From an uncultured Collinsella sp. (GTDB lineage: Bacteria; Actinomycetota; Coriobacteriia; Coriobacteriales; Coriobacteriaceae): a DNA stretch of 21,369 nucleotides. Made by a program: the position numbers and the translations under genes. Shown here piece by piece: positions 8,800 to 16,162 of the stretch. Within the stretch, counting starts at the first letter, position 1; each line of letters opens with the position of its first letter. The notes beneath the pieces were generated by a model. The model had not been told where the DNA came from. It saw nothing but the letters and a program-made list of their open reading frames with translations, and ran no database searches. The stretch spans positions 1 to 21,369 of the forward strand of contig UQJV01000039.1 in assembly GCA_900541475.1 (NCBI GenBank), read 5' to 3'.

Positions 8800-9330
8800 A
8801 TGACGGAGCCTTATTTGCAGATCGCCACAAACAACGAGGAGCTGGCGCGCGATATTGTTGAGCGCGCGAGTGCCCGTGGTGTGACGGTGTCGACGGCGGA
8901 GTCGCTGACGGCGGGCATGATCGCCTCGACGATTGCCGATATCCCGGGTGCCTCGGCGGTGCTTCGTGGCGGCGCGGTGACCTACTGCGATGAGATCAAA
9001 CATCGCGTGCTCGGCGTTAAACAGGAAACGCTCGATCGGTTTAGCGCCGTGTCGCACCAGACGGCTCGCGAGATGGCCGCAGGCTCGCTGGAGCTTTATC
9101 AGAGCGATATAGCCGTAAGCGCAACGGGCTACGCTGGGCCCGGTGGTGGCACCGAGCAAGACCCCGCCGGTACGTTCTATATTGGGTGGGCGTATCGCAC
9201 GGCCGATGGGGGAGCGCCGGTTGTCGAGTCTGCGCGCTGTCATTATGAGGGCGATCGGTCGTGCGTTCGTGCCCATGCGGTCGCGGAGGCTTTGGGACGC
9301 ATTGTCCGCGTGCTCAATTCTATGGAATAG
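8800..9330 (+). CDS. CinA C-terminal domain protein (PncC-type NMN amidohydrolase)
   Basis: This 176-aa protein consists only of the CinA C-terminal domain, which in PncC enzymes deamidates nicotinamide mononucleotide in the pyridine nucleotide salvage cycle. Family marks are STAESLTAGM (31-40), GGAVTYCDEIKHRVLGV (57-73) and SATGYAGPGGGT (107-118). The N-terminal molybdopterin-binding-like domain of full CinA is absent. The start is uncertain: the ATG at 8800 is used, but an in-frame GTG at 8794 is better spaced from the AGG at 8786-8788. It ends the rnj-cinA run and is followed by a hairpin. CinA is often next to recA in other bacteria; here recA has its own SOS promoter. Confidence 0.9.
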   Translation: MTEPYLQIATNNEELARDIVERASARGVTVSTAESLTAGMIASTIADIPGASAVLRGGAVTYCDEIKHRVLGVKQETLDRFSAVSHQTAREMAAGSLELYQSDIAVSATGYAGPGGGTEQDPAGTFYIGWAYRTADGGAPVVESARCHYEGDRSCVRAHAVAEALGRIVRVLNSME

Positions 9331-9337
9331 ACGTGGT

Positions 9338-9361
9338 TTAAGGGGCCTTAGGGCCCCTTAA
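9338..9361 (+). terminator. Hairpin terminator after cinA
   Basis: A perfect 10-bp stem (9338-9347 with 9352-9361) has a 4-nt TTAG loop and a GC-rich core (GGGGCC/GGCCCC). It starts 7 nt after the cinA stop. The following sequence is ATTGTGG, so there is no long U-tract. It separates the long upstream run from recA. Confidence 0.75.
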
Positions 9362-9458
9362 TTGTGGAGATAGGGACCTTTGACCGGAATTACGTTCGCG
9401 CTGGTACATGGCATAAATTTGTTCGCGCACTCGTATTTGTGATTGGCGTGGTCAAGCA

Positions 9459-9506
9459 TTTGGTCGGTGATTGGTTGGCGTTTGGTCGGGTTTTGGAATG
9501 GTCGGG
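9459..9506 (+). repeat. GG-run-rich tract with TTTGGTCGG repeats upstream of recA
   Basis: Nine runs of two or three G occur within 45 nt. TTTGGTCGG is found at 9459-9467 and 9481-9489 (22 bp apart), and the core GGTCGG recurs at 9500-9505. It lies just upstream of the recA -35 element. The function is unknown. Confidence 0.5.
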
Positions 9507-9528
9507 TGCATATGATGAATCTGAACGG

Positions 9529-9557
9529 TTGACCACGAACAGCCGTTCGTTTATTAT
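9529..9557 (+). promoter_or_regulatory. recA promoter
   Basis: The -35 TTGACC (9529-9534) and -10 TATTAT (9552-9557) are separated by exactly 17 nt and lie 31 nt before the recA start codon. The LexA operator fills the spacer, so repressor binding would directly block RNA polymerase. Confidence 0.85.
9536..9549. promoter_or_regulatory. LexA operator (SOS box) of recA
   Basis: A perfect 14-bp palindromic site, CGAAC-AGCC-GTTCG, matches the Gram-positive/actinobacterial SOS box consensus CGAAC-N4-GTTCG. It lies between the -35 and -10 elements of the recA promoter. The lexA gene itself is in the same window. Confidence 0.92.
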
Positions 9558-9587
9558 CGTTTCAGGTTGTTAAGAGGAGGGCTATTC

Positions 9588-10736
9588 ATGGCCAAGAATT
9601 CAGGTCCCGTACGTACCGTTCATGCACGCACGACGGGTAAAGAGCGCGACGAGATGATCGCCACCACCAAGGCCGAGATCGAGAAGAAGTTCGGCCAGGG
9701 CTCTATCATGAGGTATGGCGACGGCGGTCCTGAGCTCGAGGTCGAGGCTATTCCGACGGGCTCTCTGGCGCTCGATGCCGCCTTGGGTATCGGCGGCGTG
9801 CCGCGCGGCCGTATCGTCGAGATTTATGGCCCCGAGTCCTCCGGCAAGACAACGCTTTCACTCGAGATCCTTGCAGAGGCGCAAGCTATGGGCGGCGTTG
9901 TTGCGTTTATTGATGCCGAGCACGCGCTTGATCCCACCTATGCTGCGCGCATTGGCGTCGATATCGATGAGGTCTTGATTTCCCAGCCCGATACGGGCGA
10001 GCAGGCGCTCGAGATCGTCGATATGCTTGTGCGCTCCGGTGCCATCGACGCCATCGTCGTCGACTCTGTTGCCGCCTTGACTCCGCGTGCCGAGATCGAG
10101 GGCGAGATCGGTGACACGACGGTGGGTCTGCAGGCCCGTTTGATGAGCCAGGCACTCCGCAAGCTCGCCGGCTCGCTTTCCAAGTCCAACACGACCTGCA
10201 TCTTCATTAACCAGCTGCGCGAGAAGATCGGCGTCATGTTCGGTAACCCCGAGACCACCACGGGCGGCCGCGCGCTCAAGTTCTTCTCTTCTGTGCGAAT
10301 CGATATTCGCAAAATCGATACCATCAAGCTCAAGGACGAGGTTATCGGCAATCGCGTGCGTGCCAAGGTCGTTAAGAATAAGGTTGCCGCTCCGTTCCGT
10401 TCGGCCGAGTTTGACATCATGTATGGCACCGGCATCTCCAAAGAGGGCTCGATTCTGGATATGGCCGTCGAGTGCGGTATCTGCAAAAAGATGGGGTCCT
10501 GGTTTGCCTATGGCGAGGATAAGCTCGGCAACGGTCGCGAGGCCGCCAAGACGTTCCTGCGCGAACATCCCGATTGCGCCGACGAGATCGAGCACAAGGT
10601 TCGCCTTGCCTGCGGTCTTGAGTATGACGATGATGCCCCCTCCGAGGTTGAGTTGACCGACCAGCCCGCCCCCGAGGAGTTTGATGAGCTGTACGCCATC
10701 GATGGCTCTGCGATGCTCGACGATGACGACGAGTAG
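9588..10736 (+). CDS. recA: Recombinase RecA
   Basis: This 382-aa recombinase forms filaments on single-stranded DNA, drives strand exchange and triggers LexA self-cleavage. The Walker A motif GPESSGKT is at 81-88, and the core motifs FIDAEHALDP, VDSVAALTP, and FINQLREKIGVMFGNPETTTGG are intact. The tail is acidic (ends DDDDE). The N-terminus is about 12 residues longer before GKERDEM than in many RecAs. ATG at 9588 is chosen for its strong GAGGAGG site (9574-9580). The in-frame TTG at 9567 is rejected because it lies upstream of this ribosome site. Control by LexA is shown by the operator in its promoter. recX follows after 11 nt. Confidence 0.98.
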   Translation: MAKNSGPVRTVHARTTGKERDEMIATTKAEIEKKFGQGSIMRYGDGGPELEVEAIPTGSLALDAALGIGGVPRGRIVEIYGPESSGKTTLSLEILAEAQAMGGVVAFIDAEHALDPTYAARIGVDIDEVLISQPDTGEQALEIVDMLVRSGAIDAIVVDSVAALTPRAEIEGEIGDTTVGLQARLMSQALRKLAGSLSKSNTTCIFINQLREKIGVMFGNPETTTGGRALKFFSSVRIDIRKIDTIKLKDEVIGNRVRAKVVKNKVAAPFRSAEFDIMYGTGISKEGSILDMAVECGICKKMGSWFAYGEDKLGNGREAAKTFLREHPDCADEIEHKVRLACGLEYDDDAPSEVELTDQPAPEEFDELYAIDGSAMLDDDDE

Positions 10737-10747
10737 CGGATGCCGAC

Positions 10748-11440
10748 ATGTCGTATACGGTGACCGAGGCTACGGTCGTCTTTCCCGATAAGAAGGCGGC
10801 CTCTTCGTTCTCGAGCGGTTATGCGTCTAAAAAGCCCTGCGCGCATATTGATTGCGATCTCGAGGGCGGTTTCGAACGTTCCATTTGGATTCCCGTGCGC
10901 GTGGCGCGCCTGTACGTTAAGAACCGCCCTGATCTTCCCTGTGATTGGGATGACTTTCGTGAGGTAGTGCAACTTATCGAACGTAAATGTGCGCTCACCA
11001 TGGTGACCGAGATGCTTTCGCGCCGCGATCATGCCACGGGCGAGGTACGCGATAAGTTGGTGCGCTATGGCTTTCGACAGCCTGCGATCGATTTTGCGGT
11101 TGCTCGAGCGACCGAGTATCGTTTTTTGGATGAGAACCGCTTTTGTTCGTACTTTATCGAAGAACGCAAACGTCGCGGCTGGGGACAGCGCAAGATCGAG
11201 GTTGAACTCAAGCGCCGTCATGTCGTACTTGACGATATCCCCGGGTATCCCGAGGCTTATTTTGCTGTGGACGACGACTTGGCACGCGCTTCGGCCTTGC
11301 TCGCTAAACGTCGCGTTCCCGAGGCGCGTGCATTCGAAAAGCTCGTCAGATTTTTGATGGGTAAGGGCTTTTCGTATCACATCGCCGCCGATGCCGTTAA
11401 GGCGCGCCTCGATGCCTCAAGCGAGGAATGCGCCGTGTAA
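10748..11440 (+). CDS. recX: Regulatory protein RecX
   Basis: This 230-aa RecX binds RecA filaments and limits their activity. Three helical RecX repeats are visible: RRDHATGEVRDKLVRYGF (about residues 96-113), the FLDENRFCSYFIEERKRRGWG region (about 128-160) and FEKLVRFLMGKGFSYHIAADAV (about 198-220). A family-variable N-terminal domain of about 80 residues precedes them. The ribosome site is weak (GCGGATG), which fits lower output than RecA from the shared SOS-induced transcript; the gap to recA is 11 nt. No terminator with a U-tract is evident after the stop. Confidence 0.9.
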   Translation: MSYTVTEATVVFPDKKAASSFSSGYASKKPCAHIDCDLEGGFERSIWIPVRVARLYVKNRPDLPCDWDDFREVVQLIERKCALTMVTEMLSRRDHATGEVRDKLVRYGFRQPAIDFAVARATEYRFLDENRFCSYFIEERKRRGWGQRKIEVELKRRHVVLDDIPGYPEAYFAVDDDLARASALLAKRRVPEARAFEKLVRFLMGKGFSYHIAADAVKARLDASSEECAV

Positions 11441-11502
11441 GCGTTCACCCGTTACGCCCCTGCCGTTCACCGCTTGATTGGCACCGTGCCGGGTGTGTTT
11501 AT

Positions 11503-11531
11503 TTGACAGTTGTTGCGGTTCAACGTAGGAT
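11503..11531 (+). promoter_or_regulatory. Promoter of the rny transcript
   Basis: A consensus -35 TTGACA (11503-11508) is followed after 17 nt by TAGGAT (11526-11531). An alternative -10 is GATAAT (11529-11534), with a longer 20-nt spacer. Initiation here would give a leader of about 160 nt before rny. No SOS box is seen. Confidence 0.7.
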
Positions 11532-11636
11532 AATCACTGTCATTTGCTTTGTGATATGTGCTCATCTGTGATGAGTTTGTTTATATGTTTATCTGTATCC
11601 GACCCGCATAAGCTGCGCCCATATTACTCAAATGTC

Positions 11637-11662
11637 GCGAGCCGTTCGTAAGGACGGTTCGC
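11637..11662 (+). other. Stem-loop in the rny leader
   Basis: A 9-bp stem (11637-11645 with 11654-11662, one G-U pair) has an 8-nt loop and lies 36 nt before the rny start codon. It is followed by TTTGCTG rather than a U-tract. It could be an RNA processing or autoregulatory element; this is inference. Confidence 0.5.
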
Positions 11663-11697
11663 TTTGCTGTGTAACGAATCCATAAAAAGGAGTGAGC

Positions 11698-13248
11698 ATG
11701 CCTATCATTGCAGCGCTCGTTGGCATCGTTTTGGGTGCCATCGCCGCCATTGCCTACATGCGCACCGCCAAGCAGGGTAGTCTTCACGAGGCCGACGAAA
11801 AGATTCAGTCGGCACACGCACAGGTAGAATCCCTGATCGGTGATGCAAAGCGTCAGGCCGAGACCCTCAAAAAAGAGGCTCTGCTCGAGGCTAAGGAAGA
11901 GATCATCAAGAACAAGCAGGCCGCCGAGGCCGAGGACAAGCAGCGTAAGAGCGAGATTCGCACGCTCGAAAACCGCGTGATGCAGCGTGAGGAATCGCTC
12001 GATCGTCGCAACGATGCGCTCGACAAGCGCGAGCATCAGCTGTCCAGCCAGGCCGGTCAGGTCGAGAAGCGCTCTCGCGAGCTTGAGGAGCTCTGCGCCA
12101 AGCAGACTTCCGAGCTTGAGCGTATTGCCGACCTTACGCGCGAGGACGCTCACAAGGAGCTGCTCGACAAGGTCCGCGGCGAGGTTACCCACGAGGCGGC
12201 TACCATCATACGTGAGTCCGAGCAGCAGGTCCGCGCCGAGTGCCACAAGACCGCTCAGGAGATTCTTTCCCTGGCGATTCAGCGTTGCGCCGCCGACCAT
12301 ACCGCCGAGGTCACCGTTACTTCCGTTCATATTCCCTCCGATGACCTCAAGGGTCGCATCATCGGTCGCGAGGGTCGCAACATCCGTACCTTTGAGCAGG
12401 TGTCCGGCGTCAACCTCGTGATTGACGACACCCCCGAGACCGTCGTGCTTTCGAGCTTCGATCCGGTCCGTCGTGAGACCGCCCGCGTGGCACTTGAGAA
12501 CCTCATTGCCGACGGCCGTATTCACCCCGCCCGCATCGAGGAGATGTACCACAAGGCTGCCGACTTGGTTCAGCAGCGTGTGCGCGAGGCCGGCGAGCAG
12601 GCCGCCTTCGATACCGGTATCCACGACCTGCACCCCGAGATTGTCAAGACCCTGGGCGCTCTGCGCTACCGCACCTCGTTTGGTCAGAACGTGCTGCAAC
12701 ACTCGCTTGAGGTTTCCGACCTGTGCGGCGTTATGGCCTCCGAGCTTGGTCTGGACGTTGTGACCGCCAAGCGCGCTGGTCTTCTGCACGACCTGGGCAA
12801 GGCCATCGACCACGACGTTGAGGGTCCGCATGCTGTGATTGGCGCCGAGCTTGCCCGCCGTTATGGCGAGAAGCCCGTTATCGTTCACGCGATCGAGGCC
12901 CATCATGCCGATGTCGACCCCAACACGGTGCTCGACGTTCTGGTCCAGGCTGCCGATGCCGTCTCCGCTTCTCGTCCCGGTGCCCGCCGCGAGTCGGCCG
13001 AGAATTACATCAAGCGCCTTGAGAAGCTCGAGGAGATCGCCAACTCTCACGACGGCGTCGAGCGTACCTATGCCATGCAGGCCGGTCGCGAGGTTCATGT
13101 CATGGTCCAGCCGGACAAGATCTCCGATGCCCAGTCCACGGTGCTTGCGCACGATATCGCCCATCAGATCGAGGAAGAGATGGAGTATCCCGGTCAGGTG
13201 CGCGTTGTCGTGATTCGCGAGAGCCGTGCCGTCGATATCGCTAAATAA
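11698..13248 (+). CDS. rny: Ribonuclease Y
   Basis: This 516-aa membrane-anchored endoribonuclease starts mRNA decay. An N-terminal membrane helix (about 2-22) is followed by a long charged coiled coil (about 30-200), a KH domain with GRIIGREGRNIRTFE (about 218-232) and an HD domain with HSLEVSDL and LLHDLGKA..D (about 340-430), the metal-binding catalytic part. ATG at 11698 is chosen because AAGGAG (11687-11692) sits 5 nt upstream; the in-frame GTG at 11692 overlaps that site. It has its own promoter and long leader. The next gene starts 2 nt after the stop. Position after recA-recX matches the recA-rny neighbourhood of B. subtilis. Confidence 0.96.
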   Translation: MPIIAALVGIVLGAIAAIAYMRTAKQGSLHEADEKIQSAHAQVESLIGDAKRQAETLKKEALLEAKEEIIKNKQAAEAEDKQRKSEIRTLENRVMQREESLDRRNDALDKREHQLSSQAGQVEKRSRELEELCAKQTSELERIADLTREDAHKELLDKVRGEVTHEAATIIRESEQQVRAECHKTAQEILSLAIQRCAADHTAEVTVTSVHIPSDDLKGRIIGREGRNIRTFEQVSGVNLVIDDTPETVVLSSFDPVRRETARVALENLIADGRIHPARIEEMYHKAADLVQQRVREAGEQAAFDTGIHDLHPEIVKTLGALRYRTSFGQNVLQHSLEVSDLCGVMASELGLDVVTAKRAGLLHDLGKAIDHDVEGPHAVIGAELARRYGEKPVIVHAIEAHHADVDPNTVLDVLVQAADAVSASRPGARRESAENYIKRLEKLEEIANSHDGVERTYAMQAGREVHVMVQPDKISDAQSTVLAHDIAHQIEEEMEYPGQVRVVVIRESRAVDIAK

Positions 13249-13249
13249 C

Positions 13250-14335
13250 ATGAACGACGCGAACGAGCTCATCTCATTTATCGCGTCGATGTCGGGGGAG
13301 GGCAACCTTCGCGTCGAGGAAAACCTTGGCGAGGGGTATGTCCGCCTCCGCGTTTCGGAGGCCGAACGCCGTCAGGCCAAGCATGACATTCAGCATGTAG
13401 AGGACATTGTCATCGAGATGCTGCGTAATGCTCGCGATGCCGGAGCCGATAAGGTCTATCTCGCCACGACCAAGGAGGAGGGTGTTCGCACCCTCCTCTT
13501 CCTGGATAACGGTTCGGGTGTGCCGCAGGACATGCAGGAGCGTATCTTCGATGCCCGTGTCACCTCCAAGCTTGAGAGCATGAAAATGGACCGTTGGGGT
13601 GTTCACGGTCGTGGTATGGCGCTGTTCTCTATCAAGCAGAACACGGATGAGGCACGCGTTGTTACATCGGGCGTCGATTTGGGTTCCGCGTTTAAGGTGT
13701 GCGTTGCCACCGATCGCTTGAGCGAGCGCGCCGATCAGTCGAGCTGGCCTCAGGCGGTTAAAGACGAAGACGGTCGCTATGTATGCGCTCGTGGACCCCA
13801 TAACATCATTCGCGCAGCGTGCGAGTTCGCCCTTGAGGAGCTGCGTGGCTGCGATGTGTATCTGGGCTCTCCGTCCGAGATTGCTGCGACCCTGTACGCT
13901 CAGGCTTCGAGCCGTCTCGATACGTCGCGCTTGCTCTTTATCGATGACGAGTGCGAGCTTCCGGTGATCGATCGTTTGGGCCTCGCCTCGGATGCCGAGG
14001 ACTTTATCCGGATTTGCTCCGGGCTGGGCCTCGAGATGTCCGAGCGCACTGCCCACCGTATTCTGTCGGGACAGATTAAGCCCGTCCGCGGCGTGACCGC
14101 GCGTCTGCTGCGCGAGCGCGATTCCACCTCGCATGCGCCGGCACCCGTCGATCTTGCCAAGGACCGTCGAGGCCTTCGTATCGCCAAGGATGATATGGCG
14201 CAGTTTTCGCGTGCTGTCGAGCGTGACTTTAATGACCTCGCTGCCCGGTATTACCTCAATCTGTGCGGTGACCCTAAGATTCGCGTTTCGCGTGATCGCA
14301 TCACGGTGACGTTCGATCTTGCCAAAGAGGAATAA
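13250..14335 (+). CDS. GHKL-type ATP-binding protein of unknown function
   Basis: This 361-aa protein has an N-terminal HSP90/histidine-kinase-like ATPase fold: N-box E56..N60 (EMLRNARDAGA), G1 box DNGSG (86-90) and G2 box GVHGRGM (117-123). No DNA-gyrase, MutL or histidine-kinase partner domain is recognisable. The C-terminal half (about 180-361) has no family that I recognise. It contains a likely helical stretch SERTAHRILSGQIKPVRGVTARLLRE. No membrane segment or signal peptide is seen, so it should be cytoplasmic. ATG at 13250 lies 2 nt after the rny stop without a clear ribosome site, implying translational coupling to RNase Y. An upstream in-frame ATG at 13226 would overlap rny by 23 nt. 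Firmicutes carry ymdB between rny and spoVS; this is not YmdB. Confidence 0.85.
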   Translation: MNDANELISFIASMSGEGNLRVEENLGEGYVRLRVSEAERRQAKHDIQHVEDIVIEMLRNARDAGADKVYLATTKEEGVRTLLFLDNGSGVPQDMQERIFDARVTSKLESMKMDRWGVHGRGMALFSIKQNTDEARVVTSGVDLGSAFKVCVATDRLSERADQSSWPQAVKDEDGRYVCARGPHNIIRAACEFALEELRGCDVYLGSPSEIAATLYAQASSRLDTSRLLFIDDECELPVIDRLGLASDAEDFIRICSGLGLEMSERTAHRILSGQIKPVRGVTARLLRERDSTSHAPAPVDLAKDRRGLRIAKDDMAQFSRAVERDFNDLAARYYLNLCGDPKIRVSRDRITVTFDLAKEE

Positions 14336-14341
14336 AATCTT

Positions 14342-14359
14342 TACCGAGTCCGCTCGGTA
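14342..14359 (+). terminator. Hairpin between the GHKL gene and spoVS
   Basis: A perfect 7-bp stem (14342-14348 with 14353-14359) has a TCCG loop, beginning 6 nt after the GHKL gene stop. No U-tract follows. It may end the rny transcript or be a processing site ahead of spoVS. Confidence 0.5.
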
Positions 14360-14409
14360 CGATACAGTTATTGCAGTTAAAACGTACTTTTAAACGCAGG
14401 AGTTTCTTC

Positions 14410-14727
14410 ATGGATTGCCTGAAGGTATCAAGCAAATCATCGCCCGCGTCCGTTGCCGGCGCCATTGCCGGCATGGTCAAAGATGGCGTCCCCGTCAACA
14501 TTCAATGCGTCGGCGCTGGCGCCGTCAACCAGGCCATCAAGGCCGTCGCCATTGCGCGCGGCTTTCTGATTCCGACCGGCTTCGATGTCTCCTGCGCGCC
14601 GGTGTTCTCCGACATTCTCATTAACGGAGAGTCGCGCACGGCAATTCGTCTCTCTATCTACGTTCACCAGATTAATCGGGCTGCTATGGATAATGTCGTC
14701 ATGGACGACGTTAAGCCTGTTGCGTAA
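14410..14727 (+). CDS. spoVS: Stage V sporulation protein S (SpoVS) family protein
   Basis: This 105-aa protein is somewhat longer than the ~86-aa B. subtilis SpoVS because of a C-terminal extension (IYVHQINRAAMDNVVMDDVKPVA). The core LKVSSKSSPASVAGAIAGMVKDG and VGAGAVNQAIKAVAIARGFL matches the family, which has an Alba-like fold and is thought to bind nucleic acid. Known SpoVS affects sporulation and septation, but the organism inferred here does not sporulate, so its role must be a general one. ATG at 14410 is preceded by GCAGGAG (14396-14402); the in-frame ATG at 14371 lacks a ribosome site. The gap to miaB is 64 nt. Confidence 0.92.
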   Translation: MDCLKVSSKSSPASVAGAIAGMVKDGVPVNIQCVGAGAVNQAIKAVAIARGFLIPTGFDVSCAPVFSDILINGESRTAIRLSIYVHQINRAAMDNVVMDDVKPVA

Positions 14728-14791
14728 GCGAGCCATCTGCACGCTCGTAGCACCTATGCGCCCGTCGATACCATCGTTAGGATGTAAGCTC

Positions 14792-16162
14792 ATGGACCAG
14801 CGTTCCGTACGCGATATTCTTGCCGGTAAAACCTACTTTATCCGCACATTCGGCTGCCAGATGAACCAGCACGACTCCGAGCGCGTGAGTGGCCTGCTCG
14901 ATTCGTTTGGCTGTCTTATGGCGCTCGATCCCGAGCATGCCGATATTGTCGTGTTCATGACGTGCTGTGTACGCGAGGCTGCCGATACGCGCCTGTATGG
15001 TCAGTGCAATTCCTGCAAGAGCCTTCCTCCTTCGCCTTCGGGTAAGCGCGTGGTCGCCGTGGGCGGCTGCATCGCCCAACGCGATGGCGAGGGCTTGCTC
15101 ACCAACGTCGATAACGTCAACGTCATTTTTGGCACCCATTCTATTGCGCACGTGGCCGAGCTCATTGCCGAGGCGTTTTTGGATGGCAAGCGCCATATCC
15201 GTACGAATGAGCATGAGGATACCGACGCCATGAGTATGCCGTGGCATCGCGAGACGCAGTATCACGCTTGGGTGCCCATCATGACGGGCTGCAACAACTT
15301 CTGCACGTACTGCATCGTGCCGTACGTCCGTGGTCGTGAGAAGAGCCGTCCCTTCGAGGAGATTGTCGACGAGGTGACAGGTCTGGTGCGTCAGGGCGTG
15401 CGCGAGATTACGCTGCTGGGCCAAAACGTGAACTCCTACGGTCGCGATCTCTTTGGCAAGCCGCGCTTTGCCGACTTGCTGCGCGCTGTGGGCGATACGG
15501 GCGTCGAGCGTATCTTCTTTACCTCTTCGCATCCTAAGGATCTGCTGCCTGAGACCATTGACGCCATGGCCGAGACACCTGCCGTCATGCCGCAGCTCCA
15601 CCTGGCCGTTCAGTCGGGTTCCACGCGCATCCTTAAAGAGATGAATCGTCGTTATACGCGCGAGGATTATCTGGGTCTGGTCGATCGTATTCGTAACCGT
15701 ATGCCCGATATTGCGCTTTCGACCGACATCATCGTGGGCTTCCCGGGCGAGACCGAGGAAGACTTTGAGCAGACGCTCTCGCTTGCCGAGACGGTTCGTT
15801 ATGCCCAGGCCTACACGTTTATTTACTCCAAGCGCGCCGGTACCCCGGCAGCTGAGATTTATGATCCCACCCCGCATGAGGTTATCCTTGAGCGCTTTAA
15901 CCGTCTGGTCAAGGTTATCGAGACGACGGCTCACGAGTATAACCAGGGCGAGCTTCACACCGTGGTGCCTGCGCTTATTGAGGGTACGAGCAAGAAGAAC
16001 GACGCTGTTCTTCTGGGGAAAAGCCCCAAGAACCAGACGGTGCATGCGCCGATTCCCGCTGGCTATAGCATCGATCAGCTCGTCGGCAAAATCGTCGACG
16101 TTGATGTTGATGTCGCCAAAACGTGGTATCTGTCTGGCTCCGTCGTGGGCGAGCCTCGCTAA
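14792..16162 (+). CDS. miaB: tRNA-2-methylthio-N6-dimethylallyladenosine synthase MiaB
   Basis: This 456-aa radical-SAM methylthiotransferase converts i6A37 to ms2i6A37 in tRNAs reading UNN codons. Auxiliary cluster cysteines are C22 (TFGCQMNQHDSE), C58 (MTCCVRE) and C93 (GGC). The radical-SAM motif is C167, C171, C174 (GCNNFCTYCIVPYVRGRE). A C-terminal TRAM domain is expected in the last ~65 residues. TFGCQMN and CIVPYVRGRE identify MiaB rather than RimO. ATG at 14792 has AGGA about 9 nt upstream; the frame remains open upstream into spoVS but no better start is seen. Its stop overlaps the miaA start by 1 nt, so the two enzymes acting on the same A37 are translationally coupled. Confidence 0.96.
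   Translation: MDQRSVRDILAGKTYFIRTFGCQMNQHDSERVSGLLDSFGCLMALDPEHADIVVFMTCCVREAADTRLYGQCNSCKSLPPSPSGKRVVAVGGCIAQRDGEGLLTNVDNVNVIFGTHSIAHVAELIAEAFLDGKRHIRTNEHEDTDAMSMPWHRETQYHAWVPIMTGCNNFCTYCIVPYVRGREKSRPFEEIVDEVTGLVRQGVREITLLGQNVNSYGRDLFGKPRFADLLRAVGDTGVERIFFTSSHPKDLLPETIDAMAETPAVMPQLHLAVQSGSTRILKEMNRRYTREDYLGLVDRIRNRMPDIALSTDIIVGFPGETEEDFEQTLSLAETVRYAQAYTFIYSKRAGTPAAEIYDPTPHEVILERFNRLVKVIETTAHEYNQGELHTVVPALIEGTSKKNDAVLLGKSPKNQTVHAPIPAGYSIDQLVGKIVDVDVDVAKTWYLSGSVVGEPR

Noticed and set aside
9364..9573. Small plus-strand open frame between cinA and recA (69 codons)
   Set aside because: It runs through the recA promoter and SOS box, has no ribosome site and resembles no protein; the region is regulatory.
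10871..10882. GAACGTTCC-like palindrome inside recX as a LexA site
   Set aside because: The half-sites have no 4-nt spacer, and the site is within coding sequence.
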